Source: Oscillospiraceae bacterium (lineage in GTDB: Bacteria > Bacillota > Clostridia > Oscillospirales > Acutalibacteraceae). From it: 64,000 nt of DNA. This document shows, one piece after another, positions 46,855 through 55,174 of the stretch. The DNA lies in contig SVPV01000007.1 of NCBI GenBank assembly GCA_015065725.1, forward strand, positions 1-64,000. The letters run 5' to 3'. The stretch's first letter is position 1. Every line of letters begins with the position of its first letter. The notes below the pieces were generated by a model. It had not been told where the DNA came from. It did not search any database and saw nothing but the letters and a program-made list of their open reading frames with translations. The position numbers and the translations under genes were made by a program.

Positions 46855-47457
46855 ATGTCATGTTTACAGTTAAAGGAAATTACTACAGGTGATACCGTTG
46901 CAGTAATGCATACTTCTATGGGTGATATTAAAATTAAACTTTTCCCAAAGGAAGCACCAAAAACGGTTGAAAACTTTACTACACATGCTAAAAACGGATA
47001 TTATAACGGTCTTATTTTCCACCGTGTAATTAAGGATTTTATGATTCAGGGCGGTGACCCCAGAGGTACAGGCACAGGCGGTGAGTCTATTTGGGGCAGA
47101 AGCTTTGAGGATGAGTTTTCACCCGAGCTTCACAATCTTCGCGGTGCTTTATCAATGGCTAATTCGGGACCTAACACTAACGGTAGTCAGTTCTTTATTG
47201 TACAGGCAAACGAGGCTCCGCAAAATATGATAGAGCAAATGCGTGGTATGACTGCCGAGCAGGGCTTCCCGACCGAGATTACCGATGCTTATGAACAGAT
47301 GGGCGGTACGCCTTGGCTTGATTTCCGCCATAGCGTTTTCGGTCAGGTAATGGAGGGTATGGAGGTTGTTGATGCTATTGCTAATGTAGCAGTAGGTGCA
47401 AGCGATAAACCCCTTGAAGATGTCAAGATAAATAGCATTGATATTATTGAAGCATAA
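46855..47457 (+). CDS. Cyclophilin-type peptidyl-prolyl cis-trans isomerase
   Basis: It catalyses prolyl isomerisation. The 200-residue cytosolic protein has [18 protein letters not shown] near residue 35, [19 protein letters not shown] near residue 54 (catalytic Arg, Phe, Gln) and [16 protein letters not shown] near residue 100. A loop of about 30 residues ([20 protein letters not shown]) is inserted before the final [20 protein letters not shown] 46855 has GAGGTGA upstream; the track GTG lies inside that site. Confidence 0.93.
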   Translation: MSCLQLKEITTGDTVAVMHTSMGDIKIKLFPKEAPKTVENFTTHAKNGYYNGLIFHRVIKDFMIQGGDPRGTGTGGESIWGRSFEDEFSPELHNLRGALSMANSGPNTNGSQFFIVQANEAPQNMIEQMRGMTAEQGFPTEITDAYEQMGGTPWLDFRHSVFGQVMEGMEVVDAIANVAVGASDKPLEDVKINSIDIIEA

Positions 47458-47475
47458 AATTAATTTTGAAAATAA

Positions 47476-47512
47476 AAACCTGTCACACTTAAATTTTAAG
47501 TGTGACAGGTTT
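47476..47512. terminator. Strong terminator after the cyclophilin gene (probably bidirectional)
   Basis: An 18-bp perfect stem, AAACCTGTCACACTTAAA and its complement, around a single T, with T-rich sequence to the right. It also lies just beyond the converging Asn-rich ORF. Confidence 0.82.
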
Positions 47513-47529
47513 ACTATTTTTAGAACAGA

Positions 47530-47649
47530 TTAATAGTTGTTATTATTGTTATTATCCTTCTTATTCTGTTCCTTTTTGTTCTGGTCGTTCTTGTTCTGAT
47601 TGTTTTTGTTCTGGTCGTTTTGGTTCTGCTTGTTCTTATTGTTATCCAC
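47530..47649 (-). CDS. Asn/Gln/Lys-rich 39-residue microprotein
   Basis: This gene is missing from the ORF track. GTG at 47649-47647 is preceded by AAAGGCGGGTGA with a 5-6-base gap, and the frame runs to TAA at 47530. The product reads DNNKNKQNQNDQNKNNQ near its start and ends KKDNNNNNNY, built almost only of N, Q, K and D. The frame, ribosome binding site and composition suggest translation. I recall similar Asn-rich small proteins in Oscillospirales but no function. It could be a low-complexity spore or RNA-binding protein. An upstream hairpin masks its ribosome binding site. Confidence 0.62.
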   Translation of the reverse strand: MDNNKNKQNQNDQNKNNQNKNDQNKKEQNKKDNNNNNNY

Positions 47650-47655
47650 AAAAAT

Positions 47656-47692
47656 CACCCGCCTTTCAGAAATATTATCTGTAGGACGGGTG
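47656..47692 (-). promoter_or_regulatory. Hairpin covering the ribosome binding site of the Asn-rich microprotein
   Basis: On the minus strand CACCCGTCCTACAGA (15) pairs with TCTGAAAGGCGGGTG with one A-A mismatch and one G-U pair; the loop is TAATATT. The 3' arm is the ribosome binding site (GGGTG). ATTTTT follows, so it may also act as a terminator for the gene upstream (47724). Confidence 0.6.
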
Positions 47693-47723
47693 AAAAATAT
47701 GCAAAACATTTTAAAAATTACTT

Positions 47724-48158
47724 TTATAAATACTCTCTAATATCTCTAACCAAGCGTTCTTCGATATTTATAAGCCTTTTAGTAATATCCTTCGATTTTT
47801 CGTCAGCGGCTTTGTATTTGTTAAGATACTTACTTAAGGATTTAATACCCATATTGTAGCCTTCAGTCATAAGGTCGGCAATAGTGGCGTCTGATTCGTT
47901 AAGAGCTAACTTTACATTGGTTTTTATATACGACATACTTTTTGCCATCGGGTTTGGCTCTTTTCCGTCATCGTGGTATCGGTCTAAAAGCTCACCGATT
48001 TCGTCTTTAAGCTTGATGTGTTGGTCCTTTGAGCCTGATAGTAAATCTTTAAAATGTTCGTCAGCAACATATTCAATTACATCGTCAATAGACGAAACAC
48101 CCATTTTAATACCTGCGTCACATTCACGAAGTAGTTTTATTGTGTCTTGTTCTATCAT
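47724..48158 (-). CDS. Helical-bundle protein (ferritin-like/DUF2383-type)
   Basis: A 144-residue, wholly helical and strongly charged protein. The N-terminal IKLLRECDAGIKMGVSSIDDVIEYV and the middle HIKLKDEIGELLDRYHDDGKEPNPMA suit a four-helix bundle of the ferritin-like or DUF2383 type, common in clostridial genomes. No metal-ligand pattern is complete enough to claim iron binding. AAAGGAGT precedes its ATG. It is transcribed toward the Asn-rich ORF. Function unknown. Confidence 0.6.
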   Translation of the reverse strand: MIEQDTIKLLRECDAGIKMGVSSIDDVIEYVADEHFKDLLSGSKDQHIKLKDEIGELLDRYHDDGKEPNPMAKSMSYIKTNVKLALNESDATIADLMTEGYNMGIKSLSKYLNKYKAADEKSKDITKRLINIEERLVRDIREYL

Positions 48159-48218
48159 TTTTTAAAAACTCCTTTCGATTTTAGTATAACCTGTGTTTTA
48201 AAAATCTTACACTTTCGG

Positions 48219-48247
48219 TTGATTAATTTGCGTAAATTTGATATAAT
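48219..48247 (+). promoter_or_regulatory. Sigma-A promoter of the membrane protein gene at 48275
   Basis: TTGATT (48219-48224), 17 bases, then TATAAT (48242-48247). Confidence 0.7.
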
Positions 48248-48274
48248 AAATCAGTTCATAGTAATTCTTGCGAG

Positions 48275-49468
48275 GTGATAAAGATAGGTATCCATTTTTT
48301 TAATAAGAGAAATGATAATAACGACGGTTTTTTTGTTTATGATATAGTTGAAAAAATAGAAAAGGAAGAAAAAGCACAAGCCGAGAAAACGGTTTTTGAG
48401 CGTGTGCTTGAACGTCAGCAAAAGCCCGAAAATAATCCTAAAAAACTTTACAGTATTATTTTTGGCGTATGTTTTCTTTTACTGTTAATTATAACCGTTT
48501 TGGGATGCTATCTTAACGTTTATAGCAAAAATCTACCTGCCGAATTTTGCGAAGAAATCGTTTCGGCTTATGAAGGTAAAAATACTGACTTGTTTTTAAA
48601 GCACTGTACAAATCTTCCCAAAGAATTAAAAAACAAAGCAAATTTGCAGAAATATTTAAATAATTTTTTACCTTCAGATGACTGCGGTTTTTATCAAGTG
48701 TCATCAAAATACAATAATTCGCAAAGATATATATTTGAATCAGGCACCAAAAAAATAGGTGAGATTTTGTTTGTTAAAAATAAAAAATCTGCCGCTTTTG
48801 GTATTGATTCATATACGGTTGAAAGCTTTGAAATGTATCCGCTTGTAGAGTATAACATAGCTACATATTCAACCTGTACGTTAAAGATAAACGGTAAGGA
48901 AATTAATAAAAAATATCTTCAAGGCAGAAACACCGCTTTTGGATACTTTACTTCGTCTTCACACACAATGGTCACACAAGACATTTATGCTATTAATGAT
49001 TTAAAATTTATAGAAGAAATTTCGGTTGTTGATACTGACGGTAAGGTTTATGAGGTGCCTTTTGATGCTTCTGACTTTAATATAGATACCACCGTTAACA
49101 GCGGTGATAAACAAGAAGAGTTACTTGAATTTTTTAAAGGCTTTGTATACAATTATATGTATTATACCGTTGTGGATAATAAAAATCCCGATGTAGTTCT
49201 TTACGATGTATATGAGGGGACAAATATCTATAACGCTATTAATAGATATTATAACGATGATACTCTTTTATGTAAAAATTCACGAATTGAAAATCTTAAG
49301 GTGGAGGAAATTTTATATTACGGTTCGGGATATTATACCTGTACAGTTTCGGCTGATTATTTGATTGAATTAGAAGAAGAAACCGTCACTAAAAGCTTTC
49401 AAAAACAAGTTTCCTTACTTTATAGCGACGGTCGGTATTACGTAATTAATTTGTCAGATGTATTTTAA
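48275..49468 (+). CDS. Single-pass membrane protein of unknown function
   Basis: A 397-residue protein with a charged N-terminal cytoplasmic part (residues 1-60, VEKIEKEEKAQAEKTVFERV), one membrane helix (IIFGVCFLLLLIITVLGCYL, about 66-85) and a large extracytoplasmic domain. I recognise no motif. The paired segments around IYAINDLKFIEEISVVDTDG and FVYNYMYYTVVDNKNP suggest a repeated beta/alpha fold. The track GTG 48275 overlaps its own ribosome binding site GAGGTGA; ATA 48284 is the codon placed 5 bases after it. A strong promoter precedes it. Monocistronic. Confidence 0.7.
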   Translation: MIKIGIHFFNKRNDNNDGFFVYDIVEKIEKEEKAQAEKTVFERVLERQQKPENNPKKLYSIIFGVCFLLLLIITVLGCYLNVYSKNLPAEFCEEIVSAYEGKNTDLFLKHCTNLPKELKNKANLQKYLNNFLPSDDCGFYQVSSKYNNSQRYIFESGTKKIGEILFVKNKKSAAFGIDSYTVESFEMYPLVEYNIATYSTCTLKINGKEINKKYLQGRNTAFGYFTSSSHTMVTQDIYAINDLKFIEEISVVDTDGKVYEVPFDASDFNIDTTVNSGDKQEELLEFFKGFVYNYMYYTVVDNKNPDVVLYDVYEGTNIYNAINRYYNDDTLLCKNSRIENLKVEEILYYGSGYYTCTVSADYLIELEEETVTKSFQKQVSLLYSDGRYYVINLSDVF

Positions 49469-49469
49469 A

Positions 49470-50300
49470 TCAATAGCCGATTTTCTTAATGCGTGAATAG
49501 TGGAATATATATTGTTGTACAATGCCCGCGTAGGGTATTGCACATTCGGGTAAATTTCCGTCAAACAGCATTTCCATAGCACGCTTAATCCAAACGTCTT
49601 TAGGGAATGCCTCTATGTGACCGAGGGAGAAAAGCAAAACACAATCGGCAACCTTTGGTCCGACACCGCTTATCTCCATTAGCTTTTCTGCCGCCTGCTC
49701 ATAGGGTATGGTTCTCAGTTCTTCAAGCTTTACAGTGCCGCTTGCTACCTTTTTTGCGGCGTCTAGTATGTATTTGGCACGAAATCCTGCACGCAAGGGT
49801 TCTAAATCCTCAACGTAAAGCGAGGCAAGCTTTTCGGCAGTAGGGAATGAGTAATATCCGCCCATATCGTTACCAAAAGTTTCGCAAAGGCGTTCAATAA
49901 TACCTTTTATTCTCGGTATATTATTGTTTTGGGATATTATAAACGAGCATAACGCTTCCCAAGGGTCTTGGTTAAGAAGCCGTATACCGCCCGCAAATTC
50001 TATAGCATCGGCGATGGTTTTGTTTGAGCTTACCGCTTCTATTATTTTAGAGTAATCTCTGTCTAAATCAAAATAATTTCGCCAAAAGCTTTGAAAATCC
50101 TTAAGTGATGTATTTTTGAATATTACGATATCACCGTCGCGGTAAAGCTCAAGATATTTGTCGCCTGCAACACCACGCCAAGTTACACCGTCGTCACATT
50201 CCCAGCGGAATGCCTGTCCGCAATCAAGAGTTTGGGCTAAATCAAAATTTTTTGTACCGTATAGGTATAAATCCCCGTTTTTAATTTTTACAGTTAACAT
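49470..50300 (-). CDS. 8-Oxoguanine DNA glycosylase (OGG1 type)
   Basis: It removes oxidised guanine from DNA. The 276-residue protein has the OGG N-terminal domain (LAQTLDCGQAFRW near residue 21), then the helix-hairpin-helix-GPD module: ALCSFIISQNNNIPRIKGII near residue 130, RAGFRAKYILDAAKKV, and GVGPKVADCVLLFSLGHIEA with the Schiff-base Lys, followed by the catalytic Asp in FPKDVWIKRAM. It converges with the gene at 48275 with one base between stops. Confidence 0.92.
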   Translation of the reverse strand: MLTVKIKNGDLYLYGTKNFDLAQTLDCGQAFRWECDDGVTWRGVAGDKYLELYRDGDIVIFKNTSLKDFQSFWRNYFDLDRDYSKIIEAVSSNKTIADAIEFAGGIRLLNQDPWEALCSFIISQNNNIPRIKGIIERLCETFGNDMGGYYSFPTAEKLASLYVEDLEPLRAGFRAKYILDAAKKVASGTVKLEELRTIPYEQAAEKLMEISGVGPKVADCVLLFSLGHIEAFPKDVWIKRAMEMLFDGNLPECAIPYAGIVQQYIFHYSRIKKIGY

Positions 50301-50376
50301 ATAAAATCCCCAATGTTAAAATTTATATTTATAATTTTACCACTTTATTTTTAAAATGACAATAGGAGAATTATGT

Positions 50377-51066
50377 ATGAGAGATGATATTTGCACCATT
50401 CCTGTCACTGAAATTTTTGAAGAAAATGACGGTTGTCCTATTTGCCGTATGTATGCGGAGGTTGACAATAAAATCACCGAATATATTTTGGGCGACGCTT
50501 TAATGGAACCAGATGTTCGTATCGAAACAAACCGTTTAGGCTTTTGTGCAGACCATTATGAAAGTATGTATCTGCGTAGGGGCAGATTAGGCTTTGCCTT
50601 GATGCTCGAAACCCATTTGAAAAGTCTTAACGATAGTGTTTTTACAAAAAACATTTTAGTTTCTAACAGTAAAAAAGCCAGCAAGGCAAAAAAGGTCAGC
50701 GAAAGCTGTTTTATATGCGAAAAGGTAGAATGGGGAATATCCCGAATGATAGATACCATATACCGCACCTATGAAACCGAAAAGGATTTTCGCGATATGT
50801 TTAATTCACAACCTATGTTTTGTATGCCTCATTACGAAAGGCTTATAAGCGGAATAGACAAAAAATTTATGAAGAGATACGGCGGAGAATTGGCTGATAA
50901 TCTGACAAGAATTACCTCGAATTATGCTAAAAGTCTTTCGGAGGATGTTACAAAATACTGTGCTTCTTATAACTATTGCAGAACCGACGGAAAGGTTGAT
51001 TTTGGCAGCAGTATAGATTCGGTGCAACGCAGTATTGCCTTTTTAAGCGGTAGAAATGTTGAATAA
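50377..51066 (+). CDS. DUF6062-family protein with duplicated CxxC/CxxH sites
   Basis: A 229-residue protein made of two similar halves. Half 1 has GCPICRMYAEVDNK followed by LGFCADHYESMYLR; half 2 has SCFICEKVEWGISR followed by PMFCMPHYERLISG. Each half therefore pairs CxxC with CxxH at a similar distance, as expected for two metal (probably zinc) sites. This matches DUF6062 as I know it from clostridia. ATG 50377 with AGGAGA 9 bases upstream is preferred to the track ATG 50356. Diverges from the glycosylase gene. Function unknown. Confidence 0.75.
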   Translation: MRDDICTIPVTEIFEENDGCPICRMYAEVDNKITEYILGDALMEPDVRIETNRLGFCADHYESMYLRRGRLGFALMLETHLKSLNDSVFTKNILVSNSKKASKAKKVSESCFICEKVEWGISRMIDTIYRTYETEKDFRDMFNSQPMFCMPHYERLISGIDKKFMKRYGGELADNLTRITSNYAKSLSEDVTKYCASYNYCRTDGKVDFGSSIDSVQRSIAFLSGRNVE

Positions 51067-51168
51067 TTGATTTTTACTTAGCTTAATGTTTTTACATAAT
51101 TTTGAATAACAAGACTATAAAACGTCCAAAATATACGTGTAGTAAACAGTTCAAAAAGGGGCGTTTTA

Positions 51169-51441
51169 ATGGTAAAGGGCGTTAACAGAACGGTTATAGA
51201 GGTAAATAATACAGGCAGTAAGGTATTTGAAAAAATAGTGTTCTATGTTTCTCCGCAGTACGGAAATTTAAGTGCAAAGGTCTTAAAACGGGCGGCAGGC
51301 GAAATATCGTTAGGCCTTAATTCTTATCCTAAAAAGAAAACACTTAGACAACGTATGATAATAAGACGGAGAGTTATTATCGCCTCTATAGTAACGGCGG
51401 TTTTATTAGCTGCCGTGGGAATTGTTTGGTTGATTTTGTGA
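51169..51441 (+). CDS. Small tail-anchored membrane protein
   Basis: A 90-residue protein with a polar N-terminal part that lacks a signal peptide, a strongly basic stretch (KKKTLRQRMIIRRR) and one C-terminal membrane helix (VIIASIVTAVLLAAVGIVWLIL). The positive-inside rule predicts N-in with the tail in the membrane. AAAAGGGGCG precedes the ATG. Followed by a terminator. I do not recognise it. Confidence 0.7.
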   Translation: MVKGVNRTVIEVNNTGSKVFEKIVFYVSPQYGNLSAKVLKRAAGEISLGLNSYPKKKTLRQRMIIRRRVIIASIVTAVLLAAVGIVWLIL

Positions 51442-51450
51442 ATAGAGTGT

Positions 51451-51489
51451 AAAAAAGCAGGAAGACTAGCATATCTTCTTGCTTTTTTT
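51451..51489 (+). terminator. Terminator after the tail-anchored protein gene
   Basis: AAAAAAGCAGGAAGA and TCTTCTTGCTTTTTTT form an imperfect stem with a T-rich 3' arm. Confidence 0.75.
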
Positions 51490-51507
51490 AAGCTTTTAAA
51501 GTATAAT
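51479..51507 (+). promoter_or_regulatory. Sigma-A promoter overlapping the upstream terminator
   Basis: TTGCTT (51479-51484), 17 bases, then TATAAT (51502-51507). Confidence 0.55.
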
Positions 51508-51536
51508 TAATAACGTATATGATGTTTAAAAGGAAT

Positions 51537-52292
51537 ATGGTGATTGTTTTGAAAAAAGATTTAAAAACAGTTTTCACGCTGTGTGGTTATCTTATTGTAG
51601 CAGGAATTATGTGTGTCGTTTGCTATTCATCAATTAAAATACTTGTTAACTCTGCATTTACCGATGTTAAGGGCTACGGCGTTTACGGTACTTTGGAGGG
51701 TTTGGAAGATAAAGAATATCTTTATAGCTTTGTTTATGATAAAGGTGAAACCAATGCAGAAGATGACACTAAGTGGGCGGAATATGAAAAACAAGGCTAT
51801 ACACTTGAAAAATATACCGAACGCACAACACTCTCTAAGAGGGCAAGTGCTATAACATCGGTTGTTTCACAAATTTTGTGTCTTATTTTTGTTGGCTCTT
51901 TTATTTTTTCAATACTGCTTAAACGCGGTAGTAAGGAAGGCAATCTTGTCCGTATAGGTGCAATGAAACCCAATGCACTTAAAGGTCTTATAGTTACTTT
52001 GCTTGCCTGTTTGCCCGCATTTGTTACTTACATAGTATTTCTTATTTCAGTTGTCGGCAACTATGAGGGATTTTCGGTTAACTTATATGCGTTTTTAAAT
52101 GTTACGTACTGGCCGATTTTTGATTTAATTTTCAGCTCTGCAAAAACTGTAAGTGACGTAGGTGTATGGCAGTTAATTGCATGCTTCTTGTTACAGACAA
52201 TAATTCCTTTGATGGGTGCGGTGTCTTACTATATTGGATATAAGGATTATGAGTTTTTAAGTAAACTTTTATATAAAAAGAAGAGGGGTTAA
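51537..52292 (+). CDS. Polytopic membrane protein, YesL-operon partner
   Basis: A protein of about 250 residues with an N-terminal membrane helix (FTLCGYLIVAGIMCVVCYS), a polar extracytoplasmic domain (residues about 40-100) and about four C-terminal membrane helices (ILCLIFVGSFIFSILL, ALKGLIVTLLACLPAFVTYI, LLQTIIPLMGAVSYYIGY). The fold recalls permease-like or YesL-partner proteins, but I do not recognise it. The track ATG 51519 is only about 5 bases from the predicted transcription start. AAAGGA (51528-51533) and GGTGA favour a start at 51537-51549; ATG 51537 is used here without certainty. The next gene starts 5 bases after its stop. Confidence 0.68.
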   Translation: MVIVLKKDLKTVFTLCGYLIVAGIMCVVCYSSIKILVNSAFTDVKGYGVYGTLEGLEDKEYLYSFVYDKGETNAEDDTKWAEYEKQGYTLEKYTERTTLSKRASAITSVVSQILCLIFVGSFIFSILLKRGSKEGNLVRIGAMKPNALKGLIVTLLACLPAFVTYIVFLISVVGNYEGFSVNLYAFLNVTYWPIFDLIFSSAKTVSDVGVWQLIACFLLQTIIPLMGAVSYYIGYKDYEFLSKLLYKKKRG

Positions 52293-52297
52293 AAACA

Positions 52298-53161
52298 ATG
52301 GCATTTAAGTTTTTTAATTACGATAAGGCGGGACCTGGAATTAGCAAAAATGCTCCGCAAAAAAGAAAATTTATAGTTTTTTTTGAAACTTTCTTTAGAA
52401 ATATATGGAAGTTTATGCCTATTAATTTGGTTTATTTTGGGGTTTCACTTCCGATTATTACGAACGGACTGGCAACTGTAGGTATTACCCACGTTGTAAG
52501 AAATACTGCACTTGATAAACACTCCTTTGGTTTGAGTGATTTTTTTGAAACGATTAAAAAGAATTGGAAACAGGCACTTTCAGTAGGTATTATCAACACT
52601 ATAATCACAATGATTATAGCGTGTGACTTTATGTTCTTTCATAACTATAACGGAAATTCAATTTTTGGCACGGTAGGTTTGGGCTTTTCATTGTTTTTGG
52701 CGTTTACCTTTGCTGTTATGAATTTCTACATTTGGACACTTATGATAACCTTTAATTTTACTACAACCCAGCTTTATAAAAACAGTTTTAAATTTGTATT
52801 TTTAAACCTTTGGAAAAATGCACTCTGCCTTATACTTGAGGTTTTAATGTATGCAGTTTATGCACTTGTTGGATATATAATTTTACATATGTCAGCAAAT
52901 ATTGTTATGATGCTCTTAGCAGTTACAATGATTGTTTTTGTATTAACATTTCCGTGTTATAGGGCACTTATGATACAGTACTTTGTATTTCCGCCAATAA
53001 AGAAGTTTATTATTGAGCCGTATTATAAAGCACATCCTTTTGAGGATATCGAAAAGCGTCGCGATTTAGGCCTTGAAATTGAAGAGCTAAAGCGTTACGA
53101 TGAAGATGGCAATCTTATTACCGATGATGAAGAACTAGTATTTGATGATACAGTTAATTAA
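52298..53161 (+). CDS. YesL-family (DUF624) membrane protein
   Basis: A 287-residue protein with about five to six membrane helices. The N-terminal region IWKFMPINLVYFGVSLPIIT followed by GLATVGITHVVRNTALDKHS is the YesL/DUF624 signature. The C-terminus is cytoplasmic and acidic (ITDDEELVFDDTVN). YesL-type proteins often lie near carbohydrate-uptake genes, but here the partner is another membrane protein, suggesting a two-protein complex. Function unknown. Confidence 0.82.
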   Translation: MAFKFFNYDKAGPGISKNAPQKRKFIVFFETFFRNIWKFMPINLVYFGVSLPIITNGLATVGITHVVRNTALDKHSFGLSDFFETIKKNWKQALSVGIINTIITMIIACDFMFFHNYNGNSIFGTVGLGFSLFLAFTFAVMNFYIWTLMITFNFTTTQLYKNSFKFVFLNLWKNALCLILEVLMYAVYALVGYIILHMSANIVMMLLAVTMIVFVLTFPCYRALMIQYFVFPPIKKFIIEPYYKAHPFEDIEKRRDLGLEIEELKRYDEDGNLITDDEELVFDDTVN

Positions 53162-53179
53162 TTTAAAATAATTCAAATT

Positions 53180-53210
53180 AAGTCCGATGGAATTTTGTTC
53201 TATCGGACTT
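53180..53210 (+). terminator. Terminator after the YesL gene
   Basis: AAGTCCGAT...ATCGGACTT stem, extended by GAA/TTC across a one-base mismatch, followed by TAATTTTG. The T run is weak. Confidence 0.6.
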
Positions 53211-53257
53211 TAATTTTGTGAAGATTTTCTGCATATATAATTGTGAGGTGATTATAT

Positions 53258-53521
53258 ATGGGTTGTAGAATTGATGAACTCAAAAATAAACAGGTGGTCT
53301 GTATAGGTAACGGATGTGTTATAGGATATGTTTCGGACGTTGAGCTTGATATTGATACGGGTGAATTGATTTCAATAATAATATACGGTAGGTCGCGGTT
53401 TATGGGCTTTTTCGGCAGGGAGGATATTGTTATACCGTGGCGGGATATTAGGGTCATAGGAAACGAAACTATTTTGGTGTCTACAGACCTACCGTCTCTA
53501 AGAGAAATAAGAGGAAAATAA
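53258..53521 (+). CDS. YlmC/YmxH-family sporulation protein (PRC barrel)
   Basis: An 87-residue PRC-barrel-fold protein. GCRIDELKNKQVVCIGNG at the N-terminus, then VSDVELDIDTGELISIIIYG and the GREDIVIPWRDIRVIGNETI stretch are the family hallmarks. In Bacillus ymxH/ylmC genes are linked to sporulation, but the molecular role is unknown. GAGGTGA precedes the ATG. A GGTCTGCT/AGCAGACC hairpin (53527-53554) follows, with only a weak T run. Confidence 0.88.
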   Translation: MGCRIDELKNKQVVCIGNGCVIGYVSDVELDIDTGELISIIIYGRSRFMGFFGREDIVIPWRDIRVIGNETILVSTDLPSLREIRGK

Positions 53522-53629
53522 TGTAAGGTCTGCTGGGTGATATTCTAGCAGACCATAAAATTTGTCCAAAATGCCTACTGAATGGCAATATGTTCCACTA
53601 AAGTTTGGATTATGTTTTGTATTACTGTG

Positions 53630-53658
53630 TTGACAAGTGTCGAAAATTGGATTACAAT
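53630..53658 (+). promoter_or_regulatory. Sigma-A promoter of the acetylation pair
   Basis: TTGACA (53630-53635), 17 bases, then TACAAT (53653-53658). Confidence 0.78.
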
Positions 53659-53692
53659 AAAGGTCAATGAATTTTAAGGGGTAGGAATTTTA

Positions 53693-55141
53693 ATGGTATT
53701 CTCAAGCTTGTTTTTTCTCTATCTGTTTTTGCCATTAAATTTAATATGTTACTTTTTTGCACCTAGTTTGCGTGCAAAAAATATAGTTATGCTTATTTTC
53801 TCGCTTGTGTTTTACGCTTGGGGAGAGCCAGTGTATCTGTTTTTGCTTTTAGGTATGGCATTTTTTGATTGGATTATTGCTATTTATATCGGAAAACAGG
53901 TACCAAAATCCACTGGTGCAAAGCTTGGTATAGTTATGATGTGTCTGGTAAACCTTGGTCTTTTGTCGGTTTTCAAGTACGGCACATTCTTTCTTTCAAA
54001 TATTAAGGCAATTACGGGTTTCCCTCAAAGTATACCTAATATTTTGTTACCTATCGGTATTTCTTTTTATACCTTTCAGCTTATGTCTTATGTTATTGAT
54101 GTTTATAGAAAAGAAACTGAGGCACAAAAGAATTATTTTAAATTATTGCTTTATGTAAGCCTTTTTCATCAGTGTATTGCGGGTCCTATAGTTAGGTATA
54201 AGGATGTTGAAAATGCTATTACAGAGCGTAGTGTCAGCTCGGCAGATATAAGCTATGGCGTTTGGCGTTTTACAATTGGTCTTGCTAAAAAATCGGTTTT
54301 AGCAAATGTTTGCGGTGCGGTTGCCGATAGCTTTCTTGTAAAAGACAGTGCCGAAAATGCCGCCGCTTTACTTGAGGGACGTTCGGTTGTAGGTGTTTGG
54401 GTTGGCGTTTTGGCGTATATGCTTCAAATATATTTAGATTTCTCTGCTTATTCTGATATGGCAATAGGTATGGGTAAGATGATAGGTTTCCATTATATTG
54501 AAAACTTTAATTATCCCTATATGTCAAGGTCGGTTTCAGAGTTTTGGCGTAGATGGCATATTTCGCTCGGCTCGTTTTTTAGGGATTATCTGTATATTCC
54601 TCTAGGTGGCAACCGTAAGGGTATAGCTCGCACAATTATTAATCTTTTTGTAGTTTGGTTCTTTACGGGTATGTGGCACGGTGCCTCGTGGAATTTTGTG
54701 CTTTGGGGCCTCTACTTTTTTGTCTTTATAGCTTTAGAAAGACTGTTTTTATCAAAGCTGCTCGAAAAAAATAAGGTGATATCACATATTTACCTTTTGG
54801 TTATTATATATTTCGGTTGGATACTGTTTAGATTCCGCGACATGAATTTAATTTTAGTAACCCTAAAGTCTATGTTCGGACTAAACGGTAACGCGTTTTA
54901 TAATTTTGAAACAAATTCGGTGCTTTTAAATAATCTGCTTTTACTGTTGGTATCTCTTGTTGCGGCAACTCCGCTTTTAAAGAATATTTGTAACAATGTA
55001 AAGTTGATTGCTGTTAAAAGCAGTGTTGTTAGTATAGTCTATTCGGTTGTGCGTATAGCTTGGCCTATTATATTACTATTGCTTTCAACCGCTTCATTGG
55101 TCGGAGATTCTTATAATCCGTTTTTGTATTTCCAGTTTTAA
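53693..55141 (+). CDS. MBOAT-family membrane O-acyltransferase (AlgI-like)
   Basis: It moves acetyl groups across the membrane to a surface polysaccharide. The 482-residue protein has about 10-11 membrane helices. MBOAT landmarks are AGPIVRYKDVENAI near residue 163, YLDFSAYSDMAIGMGKMIGF near residue 247, SEFWRRWHISLGSFFRDYLY near residue 282, and the catalytic-His motif WFFTGMWHGASWNFVLWGLY near residue 321. It is followed 33 bases later by a DHHW/AlgX-like protein, the usual partner. Confidence 0.95.
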   Translation: MVFSSLFFLYLFLPLNLICYFFAPSLRAKNIVMLIFSLVFYAWGEPVYLFLLLGMAFFDWIIAIYIGKQVPKSTGAKLGIVMMCLVNLGLLSVFKYGTFFLSNIKAITGFPQSIPNILLPIGISFYTFQLMSYVIDVYRKETEAQKNYFKLLLYVSLFHQCIAGPIVRYKDVENAITERSVSSADISYGVWRFTIGLAKKSVLANVCGAVADSFLVKDSAENAAALLEGRSVVGVWVGVLAYMLQIYLDFSAYSDMAIGMGKMIGFHYIENFNYPYMSRSVSEFWRRWHISLGSFFRDYLYIPLGGNRKGIARTIINLFVVWFFTGMWHGASWNFVLWGLYFFVFIALERLFLSKLLEKNKVISHIYLLVIIYFGWILFRFRDMNLILVTLKSMFGLNGNAFYNFETNSVLLNNLLLLLVSLVAATPLLKNICNNVKLIAVKSSVVSIVYSVVRIAWPIILLLLSTASLVGDSYNPFLYFQF

Positions 55142-55174
55142 TTTAAAAATTTTATTAAGAAAGGGGAGGGGTGT

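Noticed and set aside
47530-47649. Short repeated units (TTGTTCTGGTCGTT-like) resembling a repeat array
   Set aside because: The repetition follows codons of an Asn/Gln/Lys-rich frame; units are not evenly spaced and there are no unique spacers, so it is not a CRISPR array.
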